From NCBI GenBank assembly GCA_964344935.1, contig CAYFPL010000008.1, forward strand, positions 124,001 to 188,000: a stretch of 64,000 nt of DNA, in the 5' to 3' direction. Below the pieces are notes generated by a model that saw nothing but the letters and a program-made list of their open reading frames with translations, was not told where the DNA came from and did no database searches. Positions 42,135-50,637 of the stretch are shown here, piece by piece. This stretch comes from GCA-2731375 sp964344935 (lineage in GTDB: Bacteria; Pseudomonadota; Alphaproteobacteria; GCA-2731375). Position 1 is the first letter of the stretch. Each line of letters opens with the position of its first letter. Both the position numbers and the translations under genes were made by a program.

Positions 42135-43460
42135 ATGAGTCTGTATGGCGCACTATTTTCAGGTGTTTCAGGTGTTTCCGCCCAAAGTCAATCCATGGGC
42201 ATCATCGCTGACAACATCACCAACGTGAACACCATCGGATACAAGGTTTCCCGCTCCGAATTCAGCACCCTGGTTACCAACAGTGGCTCGGCCTCCAAAT
42301 ACTCGCCGGGCGGCGTTTTCTCCACGCCGACAGGGCTGGTCGACCGTCAGGGCCTGCTGCAAGCCTCCACCTCGCCAACCGACCTGGCAGTTACGGGCAA
42401 CGGTTTCTTCGTCGTCAACACGGACCAGATTCCAACAACGACGTCTGGCGCTTATCTCTACACACGGGCGGGTTCGTTTTCGGCCGATTCGAACGGTTAC
42501 CTCAGGAACACCGGCGGCTACTACGTTCAAGGCTATCCCTACGATGCCAACGGCAACCTGCCTTCGAACCGTTCGTTGGCCTCTTTGGAATCGGTGAACA
42601 TTGCCAACCTAACCGGTACCGCCTCGCCGACGACGACGTTGTCGATATCGGCCAACCTCAACGCTGACACGACGCCCGCAGCCTATACCTTCGGCGATAT
42701 GTCCGCCGGCACTGTCACCCCGCATTTCGAGCGGTCGATCCAGATCTTTGATTCCAAGGGTGGTGTTCGGGCCCTGACGTTCGGCTTCTTCAAGAACAAT
42801 GCGCTTACCGCCAACCAATGGTCGGTCGAAATCTATTCAAACCCGGCATCGGATGTGACCAACGCCAACGGCTTGTTGAACGCTGTGGGTACGTCGACCC
42901 TAACTTTCAACACCGACGGTACGTTGAACGCCGCCGGCACCAACTTGCCGGCCACGATGAATATCACAACCTGGGCGGCAAGCCTTGGCATTGCCAATTC
43001 GTCGATCGCCATCGACATTGGCTCCGATGCCCAAGCTGACGGTCTGACACAATTTGCGACACCGTCATCGCTGATTGCCACCGATACCAACGGCGCCGTA
43101 TACGGCGCCCTGACCGGCGTTAGCGTATCCGAGGAAGGCATAGTGACCGCCTTGTTCGACAACGGCACCCGGCAGGATATCTACAAACTGCCTTTGGCTC
43201 TGTTCCCCAACGTTAACGGCTTGGAAGCCCGGACCGGCAACGCCTACATCGGCTCTCTGGCAGCGGGCGATCTGACCTTGCAGGAAGCCCGCACCGGTGG
43301 TGCTGGCACGGTGAATTCCTCCACCTTGGAAGCATCCACCGTCGATCTTGCGGAAGAGTTCTCGATCATGATCCAGACGCAGCAAGCTTATTCTGCTTCG
43401 GCCAGGATCATTACATCCGCTGACGAAATGCTGGATGAACTGATCAGATTGGCCCGATAA
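42135..43460 (+). CDS. flgE: Flagellar hook protein FlgE
   Basis: This 441-residue structural protein forms the hook. The N-terminal rod/hook signature SMGIIADNITNVNTIGYKVS (about 17-36) and the C-terminal helix MIQTQQAYSASARIITSADE (about 410-430) are diagnostic. The central D1/D2 domains are Thr/Ala/Asn-rich. An AAGGAG ribosome site sits 8 nt before the ATG. It is transcribed with fliK and flgD and followed by a strong terminator. A sigma-54-like sequence in the gap upstream has the wrong spacing. Confidence 0.95.
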   Translation: MSLYGALFSGVSGVSAQSQSMGIIADNITNVNTIGYKVSRSEFSTLVTNSGSASKYSPGGVFSTPTGLVDRQGLLQASTSPTDLAVTGNGFFVVNTDQIPTTTSGAYLYTRAGSFSADSNGYLRNTGGYYVQGYPYDANGNLPSNRSLASLESVNIANLTGTASPTTTLSISANLNADTTPAAYTFGDMSAGTVTPHFERSIQIFDSKGGVRALTFGFFKNNALTANQWSVEIYSNPASDVTNANGLLNAVGTSTLTFNTDGTLNAAGTNLPATMNITTWAASLGIANSSIAIDIGSDAQADGLTQFATPSSLIATDTNGAVYGALTGVSVSEEGIVTALFDNGTRQDIYKLPLALFPNVNGLEARTGNAYIGSLAAGDLTLQEARTGGAGTVNSSTLEASTVDLAEEFSIMIQTQQAYSASARIITSADEMLDELIRLAR

Positions 43461-43471
43461 CTGCGAAATTT

Positions 43472-43514
43472 GGCCTGATGGCAGCCTGTATGACGCGCTG
43501 CCACCGGGCCTTTT
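43472..43514 (+). terminator. Terminator after flgE
   Basis: A long stem (GGCCTGATGGCAGC at 43472-43485 with 43497-43510) contains one mismatch and one wobble pair, has an 11-nt loop, and is followed directly by TTTT (43511-43514). It begins 11 nt after the flgE stop and ends the fliK-flgD-flgE transcript before sciP. Confidence 0.8.
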
Positions 43515-43621
43515 CGCAACCAGGAATTATACTTATCGCGAGATTAACCTTCTTCCTTAGGCAATGTTTAAACGATGTCCGGTAGCTTACAAATCATCGA
43601 GTACGAGGGAAGTTCGACGAC

Positions 43622-43969
43622 ATGACACAAACGGCAAATCAGAACCCCGAACGCATCATGGGGCCATACGGCGAACAGATTACTGTCAGTGATCTGCCCC
43701 CCAGCAATACCAAGCGCTGGGTGATCCGCCGCAAAGCATTGGTGGTAGCCGCGGTACGCGGCGGATTGATCAGCCTGGAAGAAGCATGCCGGCGTTATTC
43801 CCTATCGGTCGAAGAGTTCCTGTCCTGGCAGCAGGCGATCGATCGTCATGGCCTGCCCGGACTACGTACCACCCGCATACAGCTCTATCGCGACAGCGAC
43901 CAAAAATACGCCAACGGTCACGATGAATTTGATACCCGTGACGGCTTGCCATCGCCCCTCACCGCATAG
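43622..43969 (+). CDS. sciP: SciP-type CtrA inhibitor (DUF1153)
   Basis: This 115-residue DNA-binding protein is restricted to alphaproteobacteria. The DUF1153 core is unmistakable: LPPSNTKRWVIRRKALVVAA (about 25-44), VRGGLISLEEACRRYSLSVE (helix-turn-helix, about 45-64), and FLSWQQAIDRHGLPGLRTTR (about 67-86). In Caulobacter SciP binds beside CtrA at flagellar and cell-cycle promoters and blocks transcription. Placement between the hook operon and the fliF operon fits a role in timing the flagellar cascade. It has its own promoter space, with a terminator before it and a stem-loop after it. Confidence 0.92.
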   Translation: MTQTANQNPERIMGPYGEQITVSDLPPSNTKRWVIRRKALVVAAVRGGLISLEEACRRYSLSVEEFLSWQQAIDRHGLPGLRTTRIQLYRDSDQKYANGHDEFDTRDGLPSPLTA

Positions 43970-44037
43970 AGAGCGTAGCGAAATGCCCTGCGGCACAGGG
44001 CAGTAAAGGAACCATTAATTTTCTTGGCAGTTTTCAG

Positions 44038-44060
44038 GGCCCGGTCGCACCGATCGGGCC
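44038..44060 (+). terminator. Stem-loop after sciP, possible terminator
   Basis: A 10-bp stem with one G-T pair (44038-44047 with 44051-44060) and a 3-nt loop lies 68 nt past the sciP stop. The T-run is poor (ATTT), so termination may be partial. It separates sciP from the fliF operon. Confidence 0.5.
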
Positions 44061-44090
44061 ATTTGCCATGGTTAAAGATTCCGCCCGTCG

Positions 44091-44105
44091 TTAACCGTTT
44101 TTTAT
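44091..44105. promoter_or_regulatory. Possible CtrA box upstream of fliF
   Basis: TTAA-N7-TTAT matches the CtrA consensus at seven of eight positions and lies about 125 bp before the fliF start. In Caulobacter CtrA activates the fliF-level (class II) genes, so the location is apt. No correctly spaced sigma-54 element was found in the 261-bp gap between sciP and fliF (43970-44230). Confidence 0.4.
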
Positions 44106-44230
44106 GATCCGCTAGGCATGATTTACCTAGGCACGGGGACAGAACGCCCATCTGCTGCCGAACAGGAAAAATCAAACGGCCAAAATATCCCGGCCGCGGC
44201 ATATAGCGTAACGGAGTTGGTGGGGTCTAG

Positions 44231-45988
44231 GTGAACAGTTTCATGGATGCGGTAAGGGCGCTGGGGCCGACACGGCTGCTGGCCACCGGCGTTGTACTTG
44301 CCACCGCAATTGCTTTTTTTGTTGTTCTGACGACGCGTCTGACGTCGCCCAATATGGCGCTACTCTACAGTGAGCTGCAACAGAACGACGCCGGGCAAAT
44401 TACTGCCAAGCTGGAATCTATGGGAGTGCCTTATGAACTGACGGGCGGAGGCACTGTCATAAACGTGCCGGCAGACCAGGTTCTGCGGTTACGGATGGAA
44501 ATGGCAACGCATGGCCTTCCGACCGGTGGTTCGGTGGGCTACGAGTTGTTTGACCGCACCGATTCCCTTGGGACGACGTCGTTCGTACAGAACATCAATC
44601 ATGTCCGCGCCCTTGAAGGCGAACTGGCGCGCACCATCAGCACCATCGACAAAATCTCCGCAGCACGCGTGCATCTCGTCTTGCCAAGGCGGGAACTGTT
44701 CAGCCGTGAACAGCGCAAGGCCTCCGCCTCGATTATCTTGAAGGTTCGCGGTAACCGCACCCTCGAACTTGGCCAAGTCACTGCGATACAGGCGCTGGTA
44801 GCAGCGGCCGTGCCAGGCTTGAAACCGGACGCCATTTCACTCGTTGATGACCGCGGCAATCTGTTGTCGCGGCAGAGCAACCCAAATGACCCCTCAGGAT
44901 CGGGATCCCTCGGCAAACTGCGCCTGACCTACGAATCCCGGATCAAGGAATCCTTGGAATCCATGATCGAACGTTCCGTGGGAATTGGCGCCGTGCGTGT
45001 GGAAGTGTCCGCGGATATGAACTTCGACCGCATTACCACCAATTCGGAGCTTTTTGATCCCGACGGCCAGGTGGCACGCTCGACGCAGACCGTCGAACAG
45101 AACGAACAATCAAAAGACGCCAGCGGACAAAGCGGCACCGTTTCCGTTTCCACCAACCTGCCCGAAGGCGAAAACGAATCCACCGTAAGCGGCAGCACCG
45201 AGAACAGATCGGGCCGCGTCGAAGAGACCGTCAATTACGAGATATCCAAGACCATCAAAACCCAGATCCACGAATCCGGAACAATCAAGAAGGTATCCGT
45301 GGCAGTACTGGTCGACGGCACCTACACGACCGAGGGTGAAGGTGAGGACGCCAAGCGCGTCTATAAACCACGATCGGAAGAGGAGCTGAAGCAGATAGAG
45401 GAATTGGTCACCTCCTCCATCGGTTTTGACGAGAGCCGCGGCGATACGGTCAAAGTCATCAACATGCGTTTTGCGCGTTTCGACGACGACCCGGATTTCG
45501 TAACCGAAGACGGCATGATGTTCACCAAGGACGACATTGTCCGCCTGGCAGAAGTTAGTTCCTTAGCGGTGGTCGGACTTCTGGTCATTTTCCTCGTGTT
45601 GCGGCCTCTGATTTCAAGGGTTCTGGTGCCGAGCCAAGTGAGCAGCGACGGGGGACCGGTCGTACAAGTGGACGAAGAAGGCCAGCCAGTTCAAGACGAT
45701 GAAACCCGTATGGCCAATCAATTGCCAGCGGCGTTGACGTCGCAATTGACCAATCCGGATGTCATCAAGGCGGTCGAATCCGGTTCGCTGGGGGATGCAG
45801 AAGCCCAGCAATTGGTGCAGGCGGCCGTAGCCAGGCTGCAAGGAGGCTCGGCGACGGATCAGATTGACATGGCCGAGATTGAAGGTCGGGTCAACGACAA
45901 CTCCACTCGAAAACTGATCGAGATGGTGGACAACCACCCCGAGGAAGCGGTCGCGATCATGCGTAACTGGATGTATCAGGACGTTTAG
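44231..45988 (+). CDS. fliF: Flagellar MS-ring protein FliF
   Basis: This 585-residue inner-membrane ring protein is the base on which the flagellar motor is built. Two membrane segments flank the periplasmic part: LLATGVVLATAIAFFVVLTT (about 14-33) and VSSLAVVGLLVIFLVLRPLI (about 440-460). The ring-building motifs include TSFVQNINHVRALEGELART (about 117) and the YscJ/FliF-type AARVHLVLPRRELF. The C-terminal tail binds FliG. The start is GTG at 44231, with ATG at 44243 as an alternative. It is the first gene of an operon of ten genes running to 55057. Confidence 0.95.
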   Translation: MNSFMDAVRALGPTRLLATGVVLATAIAFFVVLTTRLTSPNMALLYSELQQNDAGQITAKLESMGVPYELTGGGTVINVPADQVLRLRMEMATHGLPTGGSVGYELFDRTDSLGTTSFVQNINHVRALEGELARTISTIDKISAARVHLVLPRRELFSREQRKASASIILKVRGNRTLELGQVTAIQALVAAAVPGLKPDAISLVDDRGNLLSRQSNPNDPSGSGSLGKLRLTYESRIKESLESMIERSVGIGAVRVEVSADMNFDRITTNSELFDPDGQVARSTQTVEQNEQSKDASGQSGTVSVSTNLPEGENESTVSGSTENRSGRVEETVNYEISKTIKTQIHESGTIKKVSVAVLVDGTYTTEGEGEDAKRVYKPRSEEELKQIEELVTSSIGFDESRGDTVKVINMRFARFDDDPDFVTEDGMMFTKDDIVRLAEVSSLAVVGLLVIFLVLRPLISRVLVPSQVSSDGGPVVQVDEEGQPVQDDETRMANQLPAALTSQLTNPDVIKAVESGSLGDAEAQQLVQAAVARLQGGSATDQIDMAEIEGRVNDNSTRKLIEMVDNHPEEAVAIMRNWMYQDV

Positions 45989-45999
45989 GGAAAGACGCA

Positions 46000-47022
46000 A
46001 TGGCGGGCGAAATCGCACAACGCATTACCGAGCTTTCCGGGCCGGAAAAGGCCGCCATCATCATGTTGGCGCTTGGCAACGAACATGGCTCCCAGCTTTG
46101 GCCATTGATGGATGACGAAGAAATCAGGGACATTTCCATGGCCATGGCCTCGCTGGGCAAGGTGGAGCCAGAGGTTATCGAATTCCTCGTGGTCGATTTC
46201 GCGACGCAGATGAGCACCACCGGCACCATCGTCGGCTCCATGGACAGCACGGAAAGGCTTCTGCGCGACATTCTGCCCGAGGAGCGGGTCGATAATATTC
46301 TGGAGGAAATCCGCGGCCCCGCTGGCCGGACCATGTGGGACAAACTGTCCAACGTGAACGAAATCGTGCTGGCCAATTATCTGCGCAACGAATACCCGCA
46401 GACGGTCGCGGTGGTTCTCTCGAAAATCCGGTCGGAGCATGCAGCCCGGGTGTTGGCCTCGCTGCCGGAGGATTTCGCGCTGGAAGTCGTAATGCGCATG
46501 TTGCGCATGGAATCGGTGCAGAAAGATATCCTCGACAAGGTCGAGCGCACCTTGCGGGTCGAGTTCATGAACAACCTGGCGCGGACCAACCGCCGCGACA
46601 GCCATGAACTTATGGCCGATATTTTCAACAACCTCGACCGCAATGCCGAAGGCCGCTTCATGGCCTCGCTCGAAGAGCGCAACCGGGATGCAGCGGAAAA
46701 GATCAAGGCCTTGATGTTCACCTTCGAGGATCTACTGCGCCTGGATCCCGGCGGCGTGCAAACCTTGATCCGAAGCGTCGAGAACAATCGCCTGGCGCTG
46801 GCTCTAAAGGGTTCATCGGATTCCATTCGGGACCTTTTCTTTTCGAACATGTCGGAGCGTGCCGCCAAGATCCTGCGCGAGGATATGGATGCCATGGGCC
46901 CCGTGCGCCTGCGGGATGTGGATGAATCGCAATCGGAAATCGTCGCAACCGCCAAGGATCTCGCCGACCGCGGCGAAATCATGCTGGCGGACAACAAAGA
47001 CGACGACGAGCTGATCTACTGA
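46000..47022 (+). CDS. fliG: Flagellar motor switch protein FliG
   Basis: This 340-residue cytoplasmic rotor protein binds FliF and interacts with the stator. Markers are LSGPEKAAIIMLALG near the N-terminus, the middle-domain LRNEYPQTVAVVLSKI (the E-H/Y-P-Q motif, about 127-142) and the C-terminal charged-ridge region (FEDLLRLDPGGVQTLIRSVE, about 245-264; FFSNMSERAAKILREDM). The usual EHPQ reads EYPQ. It lies 11 nt after fliF. The length is standard. Confidence 0.95.
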   Translation: MAGEIAQRITELSGPEKAAIIMLALGNEHGSQLWPLMDDEEIRDISMAMASLGKVEPEVIEFLVVDFATQMSTTGTIVGSMDSTERLLRDILPEERVDNILEEIRGPAGRTMWDKLSNVNEIVLANYLRNEYPQTVAVVLSKIRSEHAARVLASLPEDFALEVVMRMLRMESVQKDILDKVERTLRVEFMNNLARTNRRDSHELMADIFNNLDRNAEGRFMASLEERNRDAAEKIKALMFTFEDLLRLDPGGVQTLIRSVENNRLALALKGSSDSIRDLFFSNMSERAAKILREDMDAMGPVRLRDVDESQSEIVATAKDLADRGEIMLADNKDDDELIY

Positions 47023-47044
47023 TGGTCGAAGGGGAATAGCGGCA

Positions 47045-47938
47045 ATGGCAAAATTCCTTTTCGACAAAAGCTTCGAAGTCGATGCCAACGGCAAGATTCT
47101 CGAAGATGACAAACCAGAGGTGCTTTATACCGAAGACGATATTGCGGCCGCCCGCGGCGAAGCACAGCAGATCGGGTTCGCCGCCGGCAAAGCCGAGGCC
47201 CTGACGGAGATCGAAAACCGCGCCGCCAACACTCTGGACAACCTTGCCGCCGCATTGGGCAATATCGGGGCGCAACACGAACAGGCGATTCTAGCTGTGA
47301 AACAGGATGCCGCCCGCATGGCCATGGTCATTGCAGGAAAACTGGCCCCCACCCTGCTGCAACAGCAACCGCTTGATGAAATCATGGGCCTGGTCACGGA
47401 ATGCCTGGCGCTGGTGCCCAACGAACCGCGCATCGTCGTTCGCGTCAGCGACGCTCTCGTCGATCTGCTCAAGGAAGATGTCGACCAGCTGGCCGTGCGG
47501 GGCGGATTCGAGGGCAGCGTCGTTCTGCTCGGCGAACCAAGTTTGAACGGTGCTGATTGCCGCATCGAATGGGCCGACGGCGGCGCCGAACGTGATGTAG
47601 AGGTGCTATTTCAAAAGATCGAGGCGGCCGTAGGCCGCTATTGCGCCAATTTGAACGACCAGATCAACCGAATCGAAGAGCAATTACAGGCAGCCGAGTC
47701 AGGACAGGACGACATGCTGTCCCCGGAAGCTGTGCCTGATCCGAACGAAGCATTGGACCGCCCTGTTGTCATGGCACCACCGCCGGAGGACGATCCCTTT
47801 CCCTTACCTCCGGGCGCTGAGGACTTCGGCGTCGTAGAGAACCCCTTGCCGCCGTTGGCGCGGGCGGGCAATCCCATTCCGCCAGTTTCCGATCAACCTG
47901 TGGAACCCATGGCGCCCAACGCAACGACAGAGCCTTAG
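47045..47938 (+). CDS. fliH: Flagellar assembly protein FliH
   Basis: This 297-residue protein is a regulator and stator-like partner of the FliI export ATPase. The middle region is helical, with Ala/Gly-rich GFAAGKAEALTEIENRAANT (about 40-60). The FliH/HrpE core is at about 90-190 (DAARMAMVIAGKLAPTLLQQ, LVTECLALVPNEPRIVVRVS, DCRIEWADGGAERDVE). The last 70 residues are a Pro/Glu-rich tail, longer than usual. The gene is 22 nt from fliG and 9 nt from fliN. FliI itself is not in the window. Confidence 0.88.
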   Translation: MAKFLFDKSFEVDANGKILEDDKPEVLYTEDDIAAARGEAQQIGFAAGKAEALTEIENRAANTLDNLAAALGNIGAQHEQAILAVKQDAARMAMVIAGKLAPTLLQQQPLDEIMGLVTECLALVPNEPRIVVRVSDALVDLLKEDVDQLAVRGGFEGSVVLLGEPSLNGADCRIEWADGGAERDVEVLFQKIEAAVGRYCANLNDQINRIEEQLQAAESGQDDMLSPEAVPDPNEALDRPVVMAPPPEDDPFPLPPGAEDFGVVENPLPPLARAGNPIPPVSDQPVEPMAPNATTEP

Positions 47939-47947
47939 GAGAACCTG

Positions 47948-48370
47948 ATGGCCGACGATGATGAAATGACAATGGAAGAAGCCATGGAGGCCGAAGCAGC
48001 TGAAGCGGCAGCAGCCGCAGAGGCGGGCGAGACGCCGGACCTGGCAGAAGCCATGGACGAAAGCGTCGATGGCGACGAAGCCTTGCTGTCCGCTGGCGAT
48101 GACGACGAAACAACCGAGCGCAACGCGACCGACCTGGCAGCTGTCTACAACATCCCCGTGAAGGTTTCCGCTGTGCTGGGCCGCTCTAGCATGCAGGTTA
48201 GTTCGCTCCTGAAAATGGGCCGCGGCGCTGTGATCGAGTTGGACCGCAAGGTCGGCGAAGCCATCGACATTTACGTCAACAATCGCCTGGTCGCGCGCGG
48301 TGAAGTGGTTGTCGTCGACGAGAGACTAGGCGTGACGATGACGGAAATTATCAAGGGCGGTCAGAAGTAG
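47948..48370 (+). CDS. fliN: Flagellar motor switch protein FliN
   Basis: This 140-residue C-ring protein has an N-terminal 55-residue tail that is extremely rich in Ala, Glu and Asp. A C-terminal SpoA (surface presentation of antigens) domain spans about 65-138: YNIPVKVSAVLGRSSMQVSS, LLKMGRGAVIELDRKVGEAI, VVVVDERLGVTMTEII. An AGGAG ribosome site is placed ideally. FliM is not encoded in this operon. The acidic tail may bind CheY or other partners, but this is speculation. Confidence 0.93.
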   Translation: MADDDEMTMEEAMEAEAAEAAAAAEAGETPDLAEAMDESVDGDEALLSAGDDDETTERNATDLAAVYNIPVKVSAVLGRSSMQVSSLLKMGRGAVIELDRKVGEAIDIYVNNRLVARGEVVVVDERLGVTMTEIIKGGQK

Positions 48371-48373
48371 GTC

Positions 48374-49183
48374 ATGGCAAGGGCAAAGACAATGCCCCGG
48401 GAACGCGGCAGCGGGGCCTCGCTAACCACGGTCATCGCCCTGGTGACAGGATTCGCGTTGATCGTCGCCGCGATGTTCTGGGGCGGCTCGCCCGCATCCT
48501 TCGTCGACGGCCCTGCCCTGTTGATAGTGTTCGGCGGCACTTTTGCAGTAACCCTTGCTTCATTCTCGCTGTCTGACATGGCACGCGCCGCAGGCGCCGT
48601 GGGTCAAGTCATAGCCCGGCGCCACCAAGATCCCGGACGGGCCGCATTTCAAGTCGTTGAATTGGCCGAACGTGCCAGGACAGAGGGTTTCCTCGGGCTC
48701 GAGGACCGTATCGTAAAACTGAAGTCGGAACCCTTCCTGATGAAAGCGATGACCCTGGTCGCAGACGGGACGCCTGGTGAAACCATCGAGAGCATTTTGC
48801 GCCGGGAAGTCGATACCAATGCCGGCCGGCAGCAAACTTCGGCGGATGTCTTTCGCAAGGCGGCGGAAGTTTCGCCCGCCATGGGTCTCATCGGCACCCT
48901 GGTCGGCCTGGTACAAATGTTGGGCAGTCTCAACAACCCGTCCACGATCGGGCCGGCCATGGCAATCGCGTTGTTGACCACGTTCTATGGCGCAGTCCTC
49001 GCCAACATGGTGTTTACGCCGCTGGCGACCAAGCTGGAACGTTCCAGCGACAGTGAAGTGCTGGTGCAGAACGTCTATTTGATCGGCGCCGCCTCGATCG
49101 GCAGGCAGGAGAATCCGCGACGGCTGGAGATGCTGCTCAATGCCATGCTGCCGCCCAGCCATCGAATTCGATACTTTGATTAG
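48374..49183 (+). CDS. MotA/PomA-family stator protein
   Basis: This 269-residue inner-membrane protein of the MotA/TolQ/ExbB family has TM1 at about 15-37 (LTTVIALVTGFALIVAAMFW), TM2 at about 46-66 (LLIVFGGTFAVTLASFSLSD), a cytoplasmic loop (LAERARTEGFLGLEDRI), TM3 at AEVSPAMGLIGTLVGLVQML (about 165-185, with the conserved Pro) and TM4 near 195-217. The PomA-like double-Gly TM2 is clear. No motB follows, although MotA normally works with MotB. It is 3 nt after fliN, so it is produced with basal-body genes. It could be a second stator or a special adaptor. Confidence 0.88.
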   Translation: MARAKTMPRERGSGASLTTVIALVTGFALIVAAMFWGGSPASFVDGPALLIVFGGTFAVTLASFSLSDMARAAGAVGQVIARRHQDPGRAAFQVVELAERARTEGFLGLEDRIVKLKSEPFLMKAMTLVADGTPGETIESILRREVDTNAGRQQTSADVFRKAAEVSPAMGLIGTLVGLVQMLGSLNNPSTIGPAMAIALLTTFYGAVLANMVFTPLATKLERSSDSEVLVQNVYLIGAASIGRQENPRRLEMLLNAMLPPSHRIRYFD

Positions 49184-49204
49184 CAAGATTTTGGAGTTCC
49201 TAAA

Positions 49205-50614
49205 ATGCGTTTATTGATCATCGGCAACCTGGACGGACAAGTTGCAGCCGCGACCCAGATCGCAATGCAACGGGGCGCCAAGGTCGCACATGCCGGATCG
49301 CCCGAGGTGGCCCTGGAACACTTGCGTGCCGGCCGTGGTGCCGACATGGCCATGATGGAAGTCGAGCTGGATATTGCCGGTTTCATCGACAGTCTCGACC
49401 GAGAACGTATCTCTATTCCTGTCGTGGCCTGTGGCATTGAAACCGACGCCCAGACCGCCGCCAATGCTATCCGGGCGGGTGCCAAGGAATACATCCCCCT
49501 GCCTCCGGAGCCGGACTTGATTGCCGCCGTGCTCGAAGCGGTGACGGAAGAAAATCAATCTATGATCTTCCAGGATCCAGCCTTTATCTCGGTCGTCGCT
49601 TTGGCCGACCAGGTGTCGAAGAGCGAGGCCAGTATCCTCATTACCGGCGAATCCGGCTGCGGCAAAGAACTGATGGCGCGTTATGTCCACGACAACAGCC
49701 GCCGGGCACAAAAACAGTTCATTTCCGTCAATTGCGCGGCGATCCCCGAGAACCTTTTGGAATCAGAGCTTTTCGGCCATGAAAAGGGGTCTTTCACAGG
49801 CGCTATCGCCCGACGCATCGGTAAGTTCGAAGAAGCCAGCGGCGGCACCCTGCTGCTGGACGAGATCAGCGAAATGGACACCCGCCTGCAGGCCAAGCTG
49901 CTGCGCGCCATACAAGAACGCGAAATCGATCGCATTGGCGGTAACACGCCCATCAAGGTGGACATTCGCCTGATTGCCACGTCCAACCGAGATCTGGCGG
50001 AAGCGGTGAAGGAAGGCACGTTCCGCGAGGACCTGTTGTTCCGCCTCAACGTGGTCAATTTGCGCCTGCCTGCGCTTCGGGAACGGCCGGCAGATATCAA
50101 CCTTCTGGCCAATCACTTTGCCAAGAAGTACGCCGCTGCAAATGGCATGCCTGAACGGGCTGTGGCCGTTGATACGGTGAAACTACTGGAAGGCATGCCC
50201 TGGCCCGGCAACGTACGAGAGTTGGAAAACACCATCCATCGCGCGGTGTTGCTGGCCACGGGGGCAGAAATCACCTCGGATGCCATCATGAGCCCGGACG
50301 GCCAGTCCCCGCAAGCATCCGAAGGTCTTGGCCAGAGTTCCTTGATCCAGACGGCAGAAACCTCGCAACATGGCACAGGCGTGGCGGGTGATCCGTCAGC
50401 CGGCGATCCAACACAAGGCCTTGTCGGTCGTACAGTGGCAGATGTGGAGCGGGATCTGATCATCGATACCCTTTATCACTGCTTGGGCAACCGCACCCAC
50501 GCCGCCAATATTCTCGGCATTTCTATCCGCACCCTGCGTAACAAGCTAAAGCTCTACACCGATGATGGGGTCCATGTCCCCATGCCTGGCGATACCAGCC
50601 GCGCCAACGCCTAA
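49205..50614 (+). CDS. flbD: FlbD-type sigma-54-dependent flagellar regulator
   Basis: This 469-residue enhancer-binding protein has three domains. The receiver-like N-terminus (1-115) lacks key residues: no Asp-Asp pair after strand 1, Glu52 at the phospho-Asp position, and Leu in place of the strand-5 Lys. The AAA+ domain (about 125-355) has Walker A ITGESGCGKELMAR, a sigma-54 contact loop reading GSFTGA in place of GAFTGA, Walker B GGTLLLDEISEM and WPGNVRELENTIHRAV. A Fis-type helix-turn-helix (NRTHAANILGISIRTLRNKL) ends it. This matches Caulobacter FlbD, which activates late flagellar operons. Targets here likely include the fliK and flgK promoters. Confidence 0.92.
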   Translation: MRLLIIGNLDGQVAAATQIAMQRGAKVAHAGSPEVALEHLRAGRGADMAMMEVELDIAGFIDSLDRERISIPVVACGIETDAQTAANAIRAGAKEYIPLPPEPDLIAAVLEAVTEENQSMIFQDPAFISVVALADQVSKSEASILITGESGCGKELMARYVHDNSRRAQKQFISVNCAAIPENLLESELFGHEKGSFTGAIARRIGKFEEASGGTLLLDEISEMDTRLQAKLLRAIQEREIDRIGGNTPIKVDIRLIATSNRDLAEAVKEGTFREDLLFRLNVVNLRLPALRERPADINLLANHFAKKYAAANGMPERAVAVDTVKLLEGMPWPGNVRELENTIHRAVLLATGAEITSDAIMSPDGQSPQASEGLGQSSLIQTAETSQHGTGVAGDPSAGDPTQGLVGRTVADVERDLIIDTLYHCLGNRTHAANILGISIRTLRNKLKLYTDDGVHVPMPGDTSRANA

Positions 50615-50637
50615 TCCACGTCAAGGTTATTGCGTGA

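Noticed and set aside
43471..43485. GG-N10-GC in TTGGCCTGATGGCAGC after flgE
   Set aside because: The -12 block is CAGC, not TTGC, and the sequence is the left arm of the flgE terminator.
44024..44040. TTGGCAGTTTTCAGGGC before fliF as a sigma-54 promoter
   Set aside because: The GG-GC spacing is 11 nt and the -12 block lacks TTGC. The right half runs into the sciP stem-loop.
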